Assembly (NCBI GenBank): GCA_964614645.1
Contig: CAZTMA010000134.1
Span: 1-14,344, forward strand
Direction of reading: 5' to 3'
DNA from: MWBF01 sp964614645
GTDB lineage: Bacteria > Chloroflexota > Anaerolineae > CG2-30-64-16
Length of the DNA: 14,344 nt
Shown: positions 5,570 through 14,344 of the stretch, one piece after another
Numbering within the stretch: position 1 is the stretch's first letter
Layout: every line of letters begins with the position of its first letter
Position numbers and translations under genes: made by a program
The notes under the pieces: model-generated
What the model saw: only the letters and a program-made list of their open reading frames with translations
The model's database searches: none
Told to the model about the DNA's origin: nothing

Positions 5570-7798
5570 TCACTCGCCCTCAATCATGCTCAGCCCGATG
5601 CGACCGCGATCGCGATCGATGCTGGTGACGGTCACGTCCACCACATCGCCCACGCGCACGACATCGTGCGGATTCCGGACGTACTGCTTGCCCATCTTGC
5701 TCACATGCACCAGGCCGTCCTGCTTGACACCGATGTCCACAAACGCACCGAAGTCCACCACGTTGCGCACCGTGCCCTTGAGCAACATGCCCTCGTGCAG
5801 ATCGTCGATGGTCAACACATCGCGGCGCAGGATGACCGGCGGCAGGTCCTCGCGCGGGTCACGGCCCGGCCGCACCAACGCCTCCACGATGTCGTGCAGC
5901 GTCGGCACGCCGATCCCCAGCAGCTCGGCGACATCGTTCCACGCGCCGCCCGGACCGGCGGTCTCAACCGGTGACAGGCCATTTTCCTCGCACCAGCGGC
6001 GCAGTCGGTTGGGCAGGTCGTTCATGCGCAGGTTCAGCCCCGCCAGCTCCAGCAGCTTGTGCGCCGCGTCATAGCTCTCAGGATGGATGGTCGTGTTGTC
6101 CAGCGGATTCTTGCTGCCGGGAATGCGCAAGAAACCGGCGGCCTGCTCGAATGCCTTCGGACCCAGCCCCTTGACCTTCTTCAGCCCGGCCCGTGACTCG
6201 AACGGCCCGCTGGCATTGCGATGGCTTACAAGCGCCTCGGCCAGCCGGCGGCTGATGCCCGACACGTAGGCCAGTAGGTGCGCGGAGGCCGTGTTGACAT
6301 CCACACCCACGTAATTGACCACCGACTCCACGACCGCGTCCAGCGTCGCAGCCAGCTTCTTCTGGTCCACATCGTGCTGATACAGCCCTACGCCGATGCT
6401 CTGCGGGTCGATCTTCACCAGCTCGGCGAGTGGGTCCTGCAGCCGCCGGGCGATGGACACGGCCCCGCGCATGGATACGTCGAGATCAGGAAACTCAGCG
6501 CGCGCCAGGTCGGATGCAGAATACACTGACGCGCCCGCCTCGCTGACCATCACATAGGCGAGTTGCTTGCCCTTCGCCGCCCGGGGCTGAGCCTGGATCA
6601 GTTCCGCCACCAGCCCCTCGGTCTCCCGGCTCGCGGTGCCGTTTCCGATCGCGATGACCGTGACCCCGTCGAGCTGCACCAGCCCCGCGAGGACCTGCAG
6701 CGCCTTCGGCCGGTCGTTCTGTGGCGGATGAGGATAGATGGTCGCGGTATGTAACAGCTTGCCGGTCGGGTCCACGGTCGCGACCTTGCAGCCGGTTCGG
6801 AAGCCCGGGTCAATCCCCATCACCGTCGCCTCGCGCAGCGGCGGCTGCAACAGCAGGCTGCGCAGGTTGGCAGCGAAGACCTGGATGGCGTGGTCGCCCG
6901 CATAGTCGTCAAGCTCTCCGCTCACTTCGCGTTCGACAGAGGGCCGCAACAGCCGCTCGTAGCCGTCCTCCACCGCGAGCCGCAGGTGTTCGCCCGCGGG
7001 AGAACCCGCTCCACTGAGCCACTGGGCCGCCAGGTCGCCGGTGATGTTCCCGTCAGGCGTCTCGATGACGACCTTCAGGCTGCCGTCCGCCGCGCCCCGC
7101 TGGAGTGCCAGCCACTGGTGCGGCTGGACGACGCGCAGCGCCGCGCGGAAATCGTGGTAGACGCGATAGCGGCCCTCGGTGTCCGCGGTCTCGCTGGCCC
7201 GCCGGCTCGTGATCGCACCTTCAGACGCGAAGCGCTGGCGGACGAGCCGCCGCGTGCCCACGTCGTCGCTCACCTGCTCCGCGATGATGTCGCGCGCTCC
7301 GGCCAGTGCCGATTCCGCATCAAGTACCTGCTCGTTCAGATACTCCGTGGCCAGCGCGGCCGGGTCGAAACGCCGGTCGCCGCTGCGCACCGCTGCCAGG
7401 ATTGCATCAGCCAGCGGCGCGAGGCCATGCTCACGGGCCATCGCGGCCCGGGTCTGGCGCTTCGGTTTGTAGGGCCGGTACAGGTCTTCGAGAAGTTGCA
7501 GCGTCGTCGCCGCATCGAGTTGCGCGGCCAGCTCGTCGGTCAGCTTGCCCTGCCCAGCAATTTCCTCCTTGATCGCGGCCCGGCGCTCGGCCAGCTTGCG
7601 CAGATAGGCCAGGCGCTCCTGAACCGCGCGCAACTGCACCTCGTCCAGCCCGCCCGTCGCCTCCTTGCGATAGCGCGCGATAAACGGAATCGTGTTGCCG
7701 TCGTCGAGCAGGCCGGCCGCGGCCGTGACCTGCGCCAGCGGCAGCTTGAGCTCCACAGCGATGAGTTGTGGAATCGTTTGTAGTTGGGTTGGCGCCAT
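5570..7798 (-). CDS. tex: Tex family RNA-binding transcription accessory protein
   Basis: A Tex (YhgF) protein, 742 residues from the ATG at 7798, close to the family's usual size. It binds RNA/DNA and is linked to transcription, RNA turnover and stress tolerance; its exact role varies by species. Domains in order: helical Tex_N with AAGLLDDGNTIPFIARYRKE (about 27-46) and LLEDLYRPYKPKRQTRA (102-118). The YqgF/RNase H-like fold begins at MGIDPGFRTGCKV (327-339). Helix-hairpin-helix motifs follow (about 512-560, with LKKVKGLGPKAFEQAAGFLR), and the C-terminal S1 domain is at about 670-738 (GTVRNVVDFGAFVDIGV...GLVHVS). In-frame starts at 7846 (GTG) and 7816 (ATG) are possible, but 7798 best fits the family's N-terminus and has AGAG upstream. 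It heads a three-gene operon with DUF364 and methyltransferase genes. Confidence 0.94.
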   Translation of the reverse strand: MAPTQLQTIPQLIAVELKLPLAQVTAAAGLLDDGNTIPFIARYRKEATGGLDEVQLRAVQERLAYLRKLAERRAAIKEEIAGQGKLTDELAAQLDAATTLQLLEDLYRPYKPKRQTRAAMAREHGLAPLADAILAAVRSGDRRFDPAALATEYLNEQVLDAESALAGARDIIAEQVSDDVGTRRLVRQRFASEGAITSRRASETADTEGRYRVYHDFRAALRVVQPHQWLALQRGAADGSLKVVIETPDGNITGDLAAQWLSGAGSPAGEHLRLAVEDGYERLLRPSVEREVSGELDDYAGDHAIQVFAANLRSLLLQPPLREATVMGIDPGFRTGCKVATVDPTGKLLHTATIYPHPPQNDRPKALQVLAGLVQLDGVTVIAIGNGTASRETEGLVAELIQAQPRAAKGKQLAYVMVSEAGASVYSASDLARAEFPDLDVSMRGAVSIARRLQDPLAELVKIDPQSIGVGLYQHDVDQKKLAATLDAVVESVVNYVGVDVNTASAHLLAYVSGISRRLAEALVSHRNASGPFESRAGLKKVKGLGPKAFEQAAGFLRIPGSKNPLDNTTIHPESYDAAHKLLELAGLNLRMNDLPNRLRRWCEENGLSPVETAGPGGAWNDVAELLGIGVPTLHDIVEALVRPGRDPREDLPPVILRRDVLTIDDLHEGMLLKGTVRNVVDFGAFVDIGVKQDGLVHVSKMGKQYVRNPHDVVRVGDVVDVTVTSIDRDRGRIGLSMIEGE

Positions 7799-7851
7799 GA
7801 TAACTCTGTGAGACATGATAGGAAGGCGGCACGCGTGCCGTTCCACAATTG

Positions 7852-7881
7852 ATTGTAGCGCCCCAAAGCCTAAAGGCGCAA
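7852..7881 (-). promoter_or_regulatory. promoter of the tex operon
   Basis: On the - strand, TTGCGC (7881-7876), 18 bases, then TACAAT (7857-7852). Transcription would begin near 7845 and leave a leader of about 47 bases before the ATG at 7798. That also argues against the GTG at 7846 unless the mRNA is leaderless. Confidence 0.5.
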
Positions 7882-7941
7882 CCTGTCGGTCAGTGCCGCG
7901 GAATCTCGGCTGCCCGCTTGCATAAGCCCACGATAACCGCG

Positions 7942-7975
7942 CTGTAAGAAACTGGTAAGAGTGTGACGTTATCCT
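7942..7975 (+). promoter_or_regulatory. direct-repeat operator and -10 element before the Spondin_N gene
   Basis: CTGTAAGAAACTGGTAAGA at 7942-7960 holds two exact GTAAGA copies (7944-7949 and 7955-7960) with an 11-bp period. It resembles the Pho-box type of site (CTGT-N-A-rich-CTG) used by PhoB/OmpR-family regulators. Nine bases after it is TATCCT (7970-7975), a plausible -10, in the position expected for an activator replacing a -35. No good -35 hexamer is present. The leader would be about 36 bases. Function is inferred. Confidence 0.45.
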
Positions 7976-8007
7976 GAGTGCATAGGCCAGCGCATCCTAT
8001 CGGTTTT

Positions 8008-8012
8008 GGAGG
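8008..8012 (+). promoter_or_regulatory. ribosome binding site deciding the Spondin_N start
   Basis: GGAGG is five bases before the ATG at 8018-8020. An in-frame TTG at 8006 overlaps this site and is rejected as a start. Confidence 0.75.
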
Positions 8013-8017
8013 TACTG

Positions 8018-8680
8018 ATGAGTAAGTCGACAAGAGCTCGATCAATCGGCTTGACTTTCTTGATGGTGGTCGTTTGGCTGCTACCGGCAACCGCGGCCCT
8101 GGCTGACAGGGGGAATATCGCAACCTACTCCGTCAGCCTGGACAACCTGACACACACGCAGCCGTTCTCGCCCCCGGTCTTCGTGACGCACGCGCCTGCA
8201 TACAGCCTCTTCCAGGTAGGAACTCTGGCCAGCGAGGGCATCCAGCTCATCGCGGAGACCGGAAACAACAGCGTGGCGACCGCAGATGCGCAGGGATCCA
8301 ACCGGACCTTCGACGTGGTCGCCCACAACGCACTTGTGATGCCCGGCGAATCATTGACCGTCCACATCAGAGGGCCACGAGGCGCACGACTCTCGCTCGC
8401 GGCAATGTTGGGCATCACGAATGACGGCTTCACCGGAGCGGATAGATTCCCTCTGCCCAACCATGGCAGTATCTCGTTTGACCTGGCTGGTCTGGATGCC
8501 GGCACGGAAGCCAACAATGAGCTGGCGGAATATGTGGGTGCGCTCGGGGGACAGTTGCGGGCACCCACTTACGAATCCATCGCCTACCATCCTGGCATCC
8601 TGGGCATCGGTGACATGGACCCAGTGCTGTACGGCTGGCAGGATCCCGTGGCCCGACTGACGGTCACCCGCATCGACTGA
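8018..8680 (+). CDS. secreted Spondin_N domain protein
   Basis: A 220-residue exported protein. A Sec signal peptide is clear: basic MSKSTRARS, hydrophobic core LTFLMVVVWLLP, and a likely cut after ALA at residues 27-29. The mature part is one Spondin_N domain, a beta-sandwich first known from animal F-spondin. Matching features are YSVSLDNLTHTQPFSPPVFVTH, the VGTLASEGIQLIAETGN segment, RLSLAAMLGITNDGF and DAGTEANNE. The acidic residues in the last two could bind calcium as in animal relatives. Bacterial members are cell-surface or secreted; their job is unknown, adhesion or matrix being a guess. No lipobox, sortase signal or C-terminal anchor is seen, so release is likely. It has its own promoter and a strong ribosome site, and converges on a two-component system 12 bases away. 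Confidence 0.86.
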   Translation: MSKSTRARSIGLTFLMVVVWLLPATAALADRGNIATYSVSLDNLTHTQPFSPPVFVTHAPAYSLFQVGTLASEGIQLIAETGNNSVATADAQGSNRTFDVVAHNALVMPGESLTVHIRGPRGARLSLAAMLGITNDGFTGADRFPLPNHGSISFDLAGLDAGTEANNELAEYVGALGGQLRAPTYESIAYHPGILGIGDMDPVLYGWQDPVARLTVTRID

Positions 8681-8692
8681 CAGGCCCATCGG

Positions 8693-9967
8693 CTAATCTT
8701 CGTCGGGCGCAGCCTGAGTTCTCGGCAGTGAGAATGTGAAGGTTGCGCCCGCACCCGGTGTGCTGACTGCCCATATCTGCCCCCCATGCGCCCGAACAAG
8801 ACCCTCAGCGATCGCCAGCCCCAGGCCGGAGCCACCGGAGGAGCGGCTGCGCGATTTCTCGCCGCGATAGAATCTTTCGAATACGTGGGGCAAGTCTTCG
8901 GGCCGGATACCCGGTCCCGTGTCACGCACCGATACGCGCACCTCCCCCGGTTCAGCCCAGGCATGCACTTGAACAGTTCCCGCAGCAGGCGCGTGCTGCA
9001 GGGCGTTCCCAAGCAGGTTGGCGAGCACGCGTCCGATCTTGCTGCTGTCCATCATCAAGGGATCGACTCCCGCCCCTGCGCTGCCCTGCAGGATGACACC
9101 CTGCTCGTTGGCGATGGCGGAGAAGCTCTCCAGGGTATCGGAGATCAGGTCAGCGATCGAGGCAGGACACTTCTCGAGCGTCAATCCACCTGCGTCCAGC
9201 TGCGCCAACTCGAAGAGATCGTCAATCAAGGTAGAGAGGGCCTGAATGTTGCGCTGTGCGGTGCGCAGATAGCGCTGGCGCTCCGCAGGGTCGTCGACGA
9301 CGTCGTCTGCGAGGGCTTCGATAATTGCACGCACCGACGCCAACGGCGTACGCAGGTCATGGCCTACCCAGGCGATCAGGTCGCGCCGCAAGACGTCCAA
9401 CTCTCGCTGCTGCCGTGCTGCGCCGGCGAGCTGAGTGGCCATCTCATTGAAGGTGCGAGCGCACTCGGCAACTTCATCGCGGCCTGCGACGGGCACGCGG
9501 ACCTCAAGACGACCGGCCGCCACCTGCCGCGCAGCAAGATTCAGTGCGCGAATCCGGTCACTCAAATCGGCCGAAAGGAAGTAGCCGAGGGCCATTGCAA
9601 TGCCACCGGCAAACACGAGCAGGACAGTAGCCAGCAACAGGTCGTGCTCGCTTGCGAACATCAACCGTGCCGTGATCCAGACGTTGAGGAACGTCAGAAC
9701 GCTGGAGAGCGCATAGATCCCCAGGAGAGCCCATGCCAGCCGCGGCAGGCGTGCCAGCCAGCCGCCCCGGTAGGCCGCATAACCGACAAGCAGCGACAGC
9801 GTCGCGGTAATCGACAGGAAGAGGGCCATCGCTCGGAGATCGCTGGCAGGCGGGCGCAGCACCAGGTAGAAGAGTGCCAGCGCGGCCAGCAAGACGATCA
9901 GCACGCCCGCAAAGAAGCGCAGCGGCAGCACAAAACGTGTCCGCGGAGGCTCGGTCATCGTGGTCAT
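8693..9967 (-). CDS. sensor histidine kinase (HAMP-HisKA-HATPase), intramembrane-sensing type
   Basis: A 424-residue membrane kinase that should phosphorylate the response regulator encoded just upstream. Four membrane helices (about 12-36, 45-67, 73-98, 109-131) have very short loops, so there is no sizeable outside sensor domain; the signal is probably sensed in or at the membrane. A HAMP domain follows (about 128-181, with GRDEVAECARTFNEMATQL). The H-box is WVGHDLRTPL with phospho-acceptor His203. The ATPase part has the N-box NLLGNALQHAP (Asn317/Asn321), G1 box DTGPGI (Asp349), F-box FERFYRG (363-369) and G2 box GSGLGLAI. All key residues are present. ATG with AGGAG four to five bases upstream, 11 bases after the regulator's stop. 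It ends 12 bases from the Spondin_N stop with no obvious terminator between them. Confidence 0.93.
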   Translation of the reverse strand: MTTMTEPPRTRFVLPLRFFAGVLIVLLAALALFYLVLRPPASDLRAMALFLSITATLSLLVGYAAYRGGWLARLPRLAWALLGIYALSSVLTFLNVWITARLMFASEHDLLLATVLLVFAGGIAMALGYFLSADLSDRIRALNLAARQVAAGRLEVRVPVAGRDEVAECARTFNEMATQLAGAARQQRELDVLRRDLIAWVGHDLRTPLASVRAIIEALADDVVDDPAERQRYLRTAQRNIQALSTLIDDLFELAQLDAGGLTLEKCPASIADLISDTLESFSAIANEQGVILQGSAGAGVDPLMMDSSKIGRVLANLLGNALQHAPAAGTVQVHAWAEPGEVRVSVRDTGPGIRPEDLPHVFERFYRGEKSRSRSSGGSGLGLAIAEGLVRAHGGQIWAVSTPGAGATFTFSLPRTQAAPDED

Positions 9968-9978
9968 GCTGCTCCTCT

Positions 9979-10662
9979 TCAGGGCTCAAACTTATAGCCT
10001 ACGCCCCACACGGTCAGGATGTGCTGCGGAGTTGCCGGGTCCGCCTCGATCTTTTCACGCAGCCGGCGAATATGGACAGTCACGGTGCTGGGATCTATGT
10101 ATTCGGTGAGGCCCCACACCCGATCGAGGAGTTGGTCGCGCGTGAAGACCTGGCGCGGATGGCGCACAAGCTGGTACAGAAGATCGAATTCGGTTGCGGT
10201 CAGGCTGCACTCGGTCCCGCGCATGGTGACGACCCGCGTCGCCGGATCAACCTGGAGCTCGCCATGGACGACGATGCCCTCGCGGCCTGAGCTGCCACCG
10301 GTACGGCGCAACACAGCCCGCACGCGGCTGACTAATTCCTGTGGGCTGAAGGGCTTGACGACATAGTCGTCTCCCCCCATCTCCAGTCCGGCAATCCGGT
10401 CGGCCTCCTCGCGGCGTGCAGTGAGCATAATGATCGGCACATCACCGCGTTCCCTCAGCCAGCGCGTGATTTCGTAGCCGTCTATCTTGGGCAGCATCAG
10501 GTCGAGCACCACCAGGTCGGGCATGTCACGGGCCAGTATGCCGAGAGCCGCCTCGCCATCGCGCACTGAAGTCACCTGATAGCCGGCCCGCCTGAGGTAC
10601 AGCGTCACGACTTCCGCGATGCTCGGCTCGTCTTCTACTACCAGAATCTTCGATGCATCCAC
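9979..10662 (-). CDS. OmpR/PhoB-family response regulator
   Basis: A 227-residue DNA-binding response regulator. The receiver domain (about 4-120) has the acidic pair in VVEDEP, phospho-acceptor Asp54 in DLVVLDLMLP, MLTA and Lys103 in VVKPFSPQEL. The winged-helix Trans_reg_C domain (about 130-227) has LTATEFDLLYQLVRHPRQVFTRDQLLDRVWG and STVTVHIRRLREKIE...VWGVGYKFE. The start is set at the GTG at 10662, which has GAGGAG six bases upstream. The open frame continues to a TTG at 10716, but that would add an atypical cysteine-containing leader lacking a ribosome site. It is co-transcribed with the kinase. Targets are not known; the nearest candidate is the Spondin_N promoter, whose 11-bp direct repeat fits tandem binding by this family. 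Confidence 0.94.
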   Translation of the reverse strand: MDASKILVVEDEPSIAEVVTLYLRRAGYQVTSVRDGEAALGILARDMPDLVVLDLMLPKIDGYEITRWLRERGDVPIIMLTARREEADRIAGLEMGGDDYVVKPFSPQELVSRVRAVLRRTGGSSGREGIVVHGELQVDPATRVVTMRGTECSLTATEFDLLYQLVRHPRQVFTRDQLLDRVWGLTEYIDPSTVTVHIRRLREKIEADPATPQHILTVWGVGYKFEP

Positions 10663-10668
10663 AGCCAG

Positions 10669-10674
10669 CTCCTC
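10669..10674 (-). promoter_or_regulatory. ribosome binding site of the response regulator
   Basis: GAGGAG on the - strand, six bases before the GTG at 10662. It decides the start in favour of the 227-residue form. Confidence 0.7.
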
Positions 10675-10758
10675 AACACCGTGGCACGGAATTGATCGGC
10701 CATAGCATACTGCCAAGTTATTACGAATCTATTGTGCTGCCTCTTCAACGACGGAATA

Positions 10759-13431
<2,673 letters not shown>

Positions 13432-13479
13432 GGATGATCCTGTGCAGAGATTTGCCCTTTAGTATCCCACAGGCCGGAC

Positions 13480-13516
13480 AAAAAAGGAACTCCAGATATT
13501 GGCTATCTGAAGTTCC
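13480..13516 (-). terminator. intrinsic terminator after the NagA-like gene
   Basis: On the - strand, GGAACTTCAGATA (13516-13504), loop GCCAA, then TATCTGGAGTTCC (13498-13486), followed by six T (13485-13480). The stem is 13 pairs with one mismatch. It lies 22 bases past the stop at 13539 and upstream of mutS, so it separates the two transcription units. Confidence 0.88.
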
Positions 13517-13538
13517 CCGCCGGCCCTATGAGTCCGGG

Positions 13539-14344
13539 TTACGTAAGCCACTGCCCGCCGAGCATCACGCGCCAGGGCGTCAGGCCATCATCGAGCACGA
13601 CGACATCCGCCAGCTTGCCCGGCGTCAGGCTGCCGATCCGGTCGGCCCAGCCCGCGACGCGCGCCGGCGTCAGGCTGCACGCGACCACGGCCTCGACGAG
13701 CGACAGGCCCACGACATCGCGCAGAATCGGCAGCATCTGGCCCAGGAGCGTGGTGCTGCCTGCAAAGGCGCTGTTGTCCAGCAGCATCCCGACGCCGTCC
13801 CGCACCTCGAAGGCCACGGGGCCGAGCGCCAACCGCGTGCCCTCCGGCAACCCCGCGCCCGTCGTGGCATCCGACACGACGCACAGCCGGTCCGCCGGGA
13901 TGCAGCGGGTTGCCAGGCGCATGAGGGTGCGCGGCAGGTGGCGATTGTCCGCGATCATCTCGACCGTGAGCCGCTCATCCACCAGTGCAGTCTCCACGAG
14001 GCCCGGCTTGCGCCAGGGGCCCTCCCGCACGGTCATCGACATGGCGCTCCAGATGTGCGTGACATGGCTCAGGCCACGCTCGATGGCGGCGAGGATCTGC
14101 TCCTCTTTGGCTGCGGTGTGCCCGGCCGCCACGACGACCCCATGTCCGGCCATGCGCTCCACCAGGGCGAGCGCTCCCGGCGTCTCCGGTGCCAGCATGA
14201 AGATGCGGAGGACGTCGGTGTATGCAAAGAGCGGCTCTGCGCTCCCGTCATCTGCGCGGCGGATGGCGGCCGGGTCCAGCGCACCGGCCTGGGCCGGCGA
14301 TATGTAGGGGCTCTCCAGATACATGCCGATGAGGCGCGCGCGGC
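13539..14344 (-). CDS. nagA: NagA-like amidohydrolase (partial, N-terminus outside window)
   Basis: The C-terminal two thirds (268 codons) of an N-acetylglucosamine-6-phosphate deacetylase-like enzyme, which removes acetate from GlcNAc-6-phosphate in amino-sugar or cell-wall recycling. The frame is open through the right edge, so the ATG at 14324 is internal. Metal and catalytic positions expected for NagA can be matched: Glu in MYLESP (usual HLEGP), His in VAAGHTAAKEEQ, His in THIWSAM (usual HLFNAM) and catalytic Asp in VVSDATTGAG. The typical ending SLTPARVAG...GSLTPGKLADVVVLD is present. Several motifs deviate around the conserved ligands, so a different N-acyl or amide substrate is possible. 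The family call is firm; the exact substrate is not. An intrinsic terminator follows. Confidence 0.85.
   Translation of the reverse strand, partial: RARLIGMYLESPYISPAQAGALDPAAIRRADDGSAEPLFAYTDVLRIFMLAPETPGALALVERMAGHGVVVAAGHTAAKEEQILAAIERGLSHVTHIWSAMSMTVREGPWRKPGLVETALVDERLTVEMIADNRHLPRTLMRLATRCIPADRLCVVSDATTGAGLPEGTRLALGPVAFEVRDGVGMLLDNSAFAGSTTLLGQMLPILRDVVGLSLVEAVVACSLTPARVAGWADRIGSLTPGKLADVVVLDDGLTPWRVMLGGQWLT

Larger units (their letters stand above)
7799..8017. other. divergent intergenic region between tex and the Spondin_N gene
   Basis: These 219 bases hold the tex promoter on the - strand, the Pho-box-like repeat and -10 of the Spondin_N gene on the + strand, and its ribosome site. 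I see no open frame or structured RNA here. The two promoters are about 90 bases apart and point away from each other. Confidence 0.6.

Noticed and set aside
6890..7783. 297-codon open frame on the + strand opposite tex
   Set aside because: Antisense shadow of the conserved Tex N-terminal and RNase H-like region; composition is typical of such shadows.
8786..9997. 403-codon open frame on the + strand opposite the histidine kinase
   Set aside because: The - strand frame shows every kinase motif in order. The + strand product is rich in Gln, Arg and His with no recognisable domain, as expected of an antisense frame in GC-rich DNA.
10663..10758. Promoter for the two-component operon in the gap after mutS
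   Set aside because: TATGCT and TTGGCA are present on the - strand, but no pair of hexamers has both good sequence and spacing, so no promoter is called.

Overview
The window looks like chromosomal DNA of a GC-rich bacterium. The gene set and protein style (paired GtrA proteins, a GT4 glycosyltransferase, a stand-alone Spondin_N protein, several GTG/TTG starts) suggest Chloroflexota, probably an Anaerolineae-like lineage. That placement is an inference from general resemblance, not a search result. It contains thirteen complete protein genes, a fourteenth cut by the right edge, and possibly the tail of another at the left edge. I saw no rRNA, tRNA, CRISPR array, transposase or phage gene.

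Left part (about 1-2978, + strand): a surface-glycan module of two tandem GtrA-family membrane proteins, a GT4 glycosyltransferase and a six-helix membrane protein of unknown function. Next on the + strand come a DUF123 (GIY-YIG-like) protein and a HEAT-repeat protein whose start overlaps its stop; the pair is preceded by a good promoter that leaves almost no leader. On the - strand facing them is a tight operon, tex - DUF4213/DUF364 protein - SAM methyltransferase, transcribed leftwards from a promoter near 7852-7881.

Middle (about 7799-10720): a 219-base divergent region separates tex from a secreted Spondin_N protein on the + strand. The Spondin_N promoter carries an 11-bp-period direct repeat of the type bound by OmpR/PhoB-family regulators. 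Converging on that gene, 12 bases away, is a two-component system: a PhoB/OmpR-type response regulator followed by a four-helix histidine kinase with hardly any external domain. A regulatory link between the two is the most natural hypothesis.

Right part (10759-14344, - strand): mutS, then a clear intrinsic terminator, then the C-terminal two thirds of a divergent NagA-like amidohydrolase. Within mutS lies a 67-bp, AT-richer inverted-repeat element built of 7-bp units (AAGGTTG and its complement), translated in frame as about 22 residues in the middle of the protein. It looks like a small dispersed repeat that has settled in a mismatch-repair gene. Because the unit is 7 bp, slippage by one unit would shift the mutS frame. 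This is the most unusual thing in the window.
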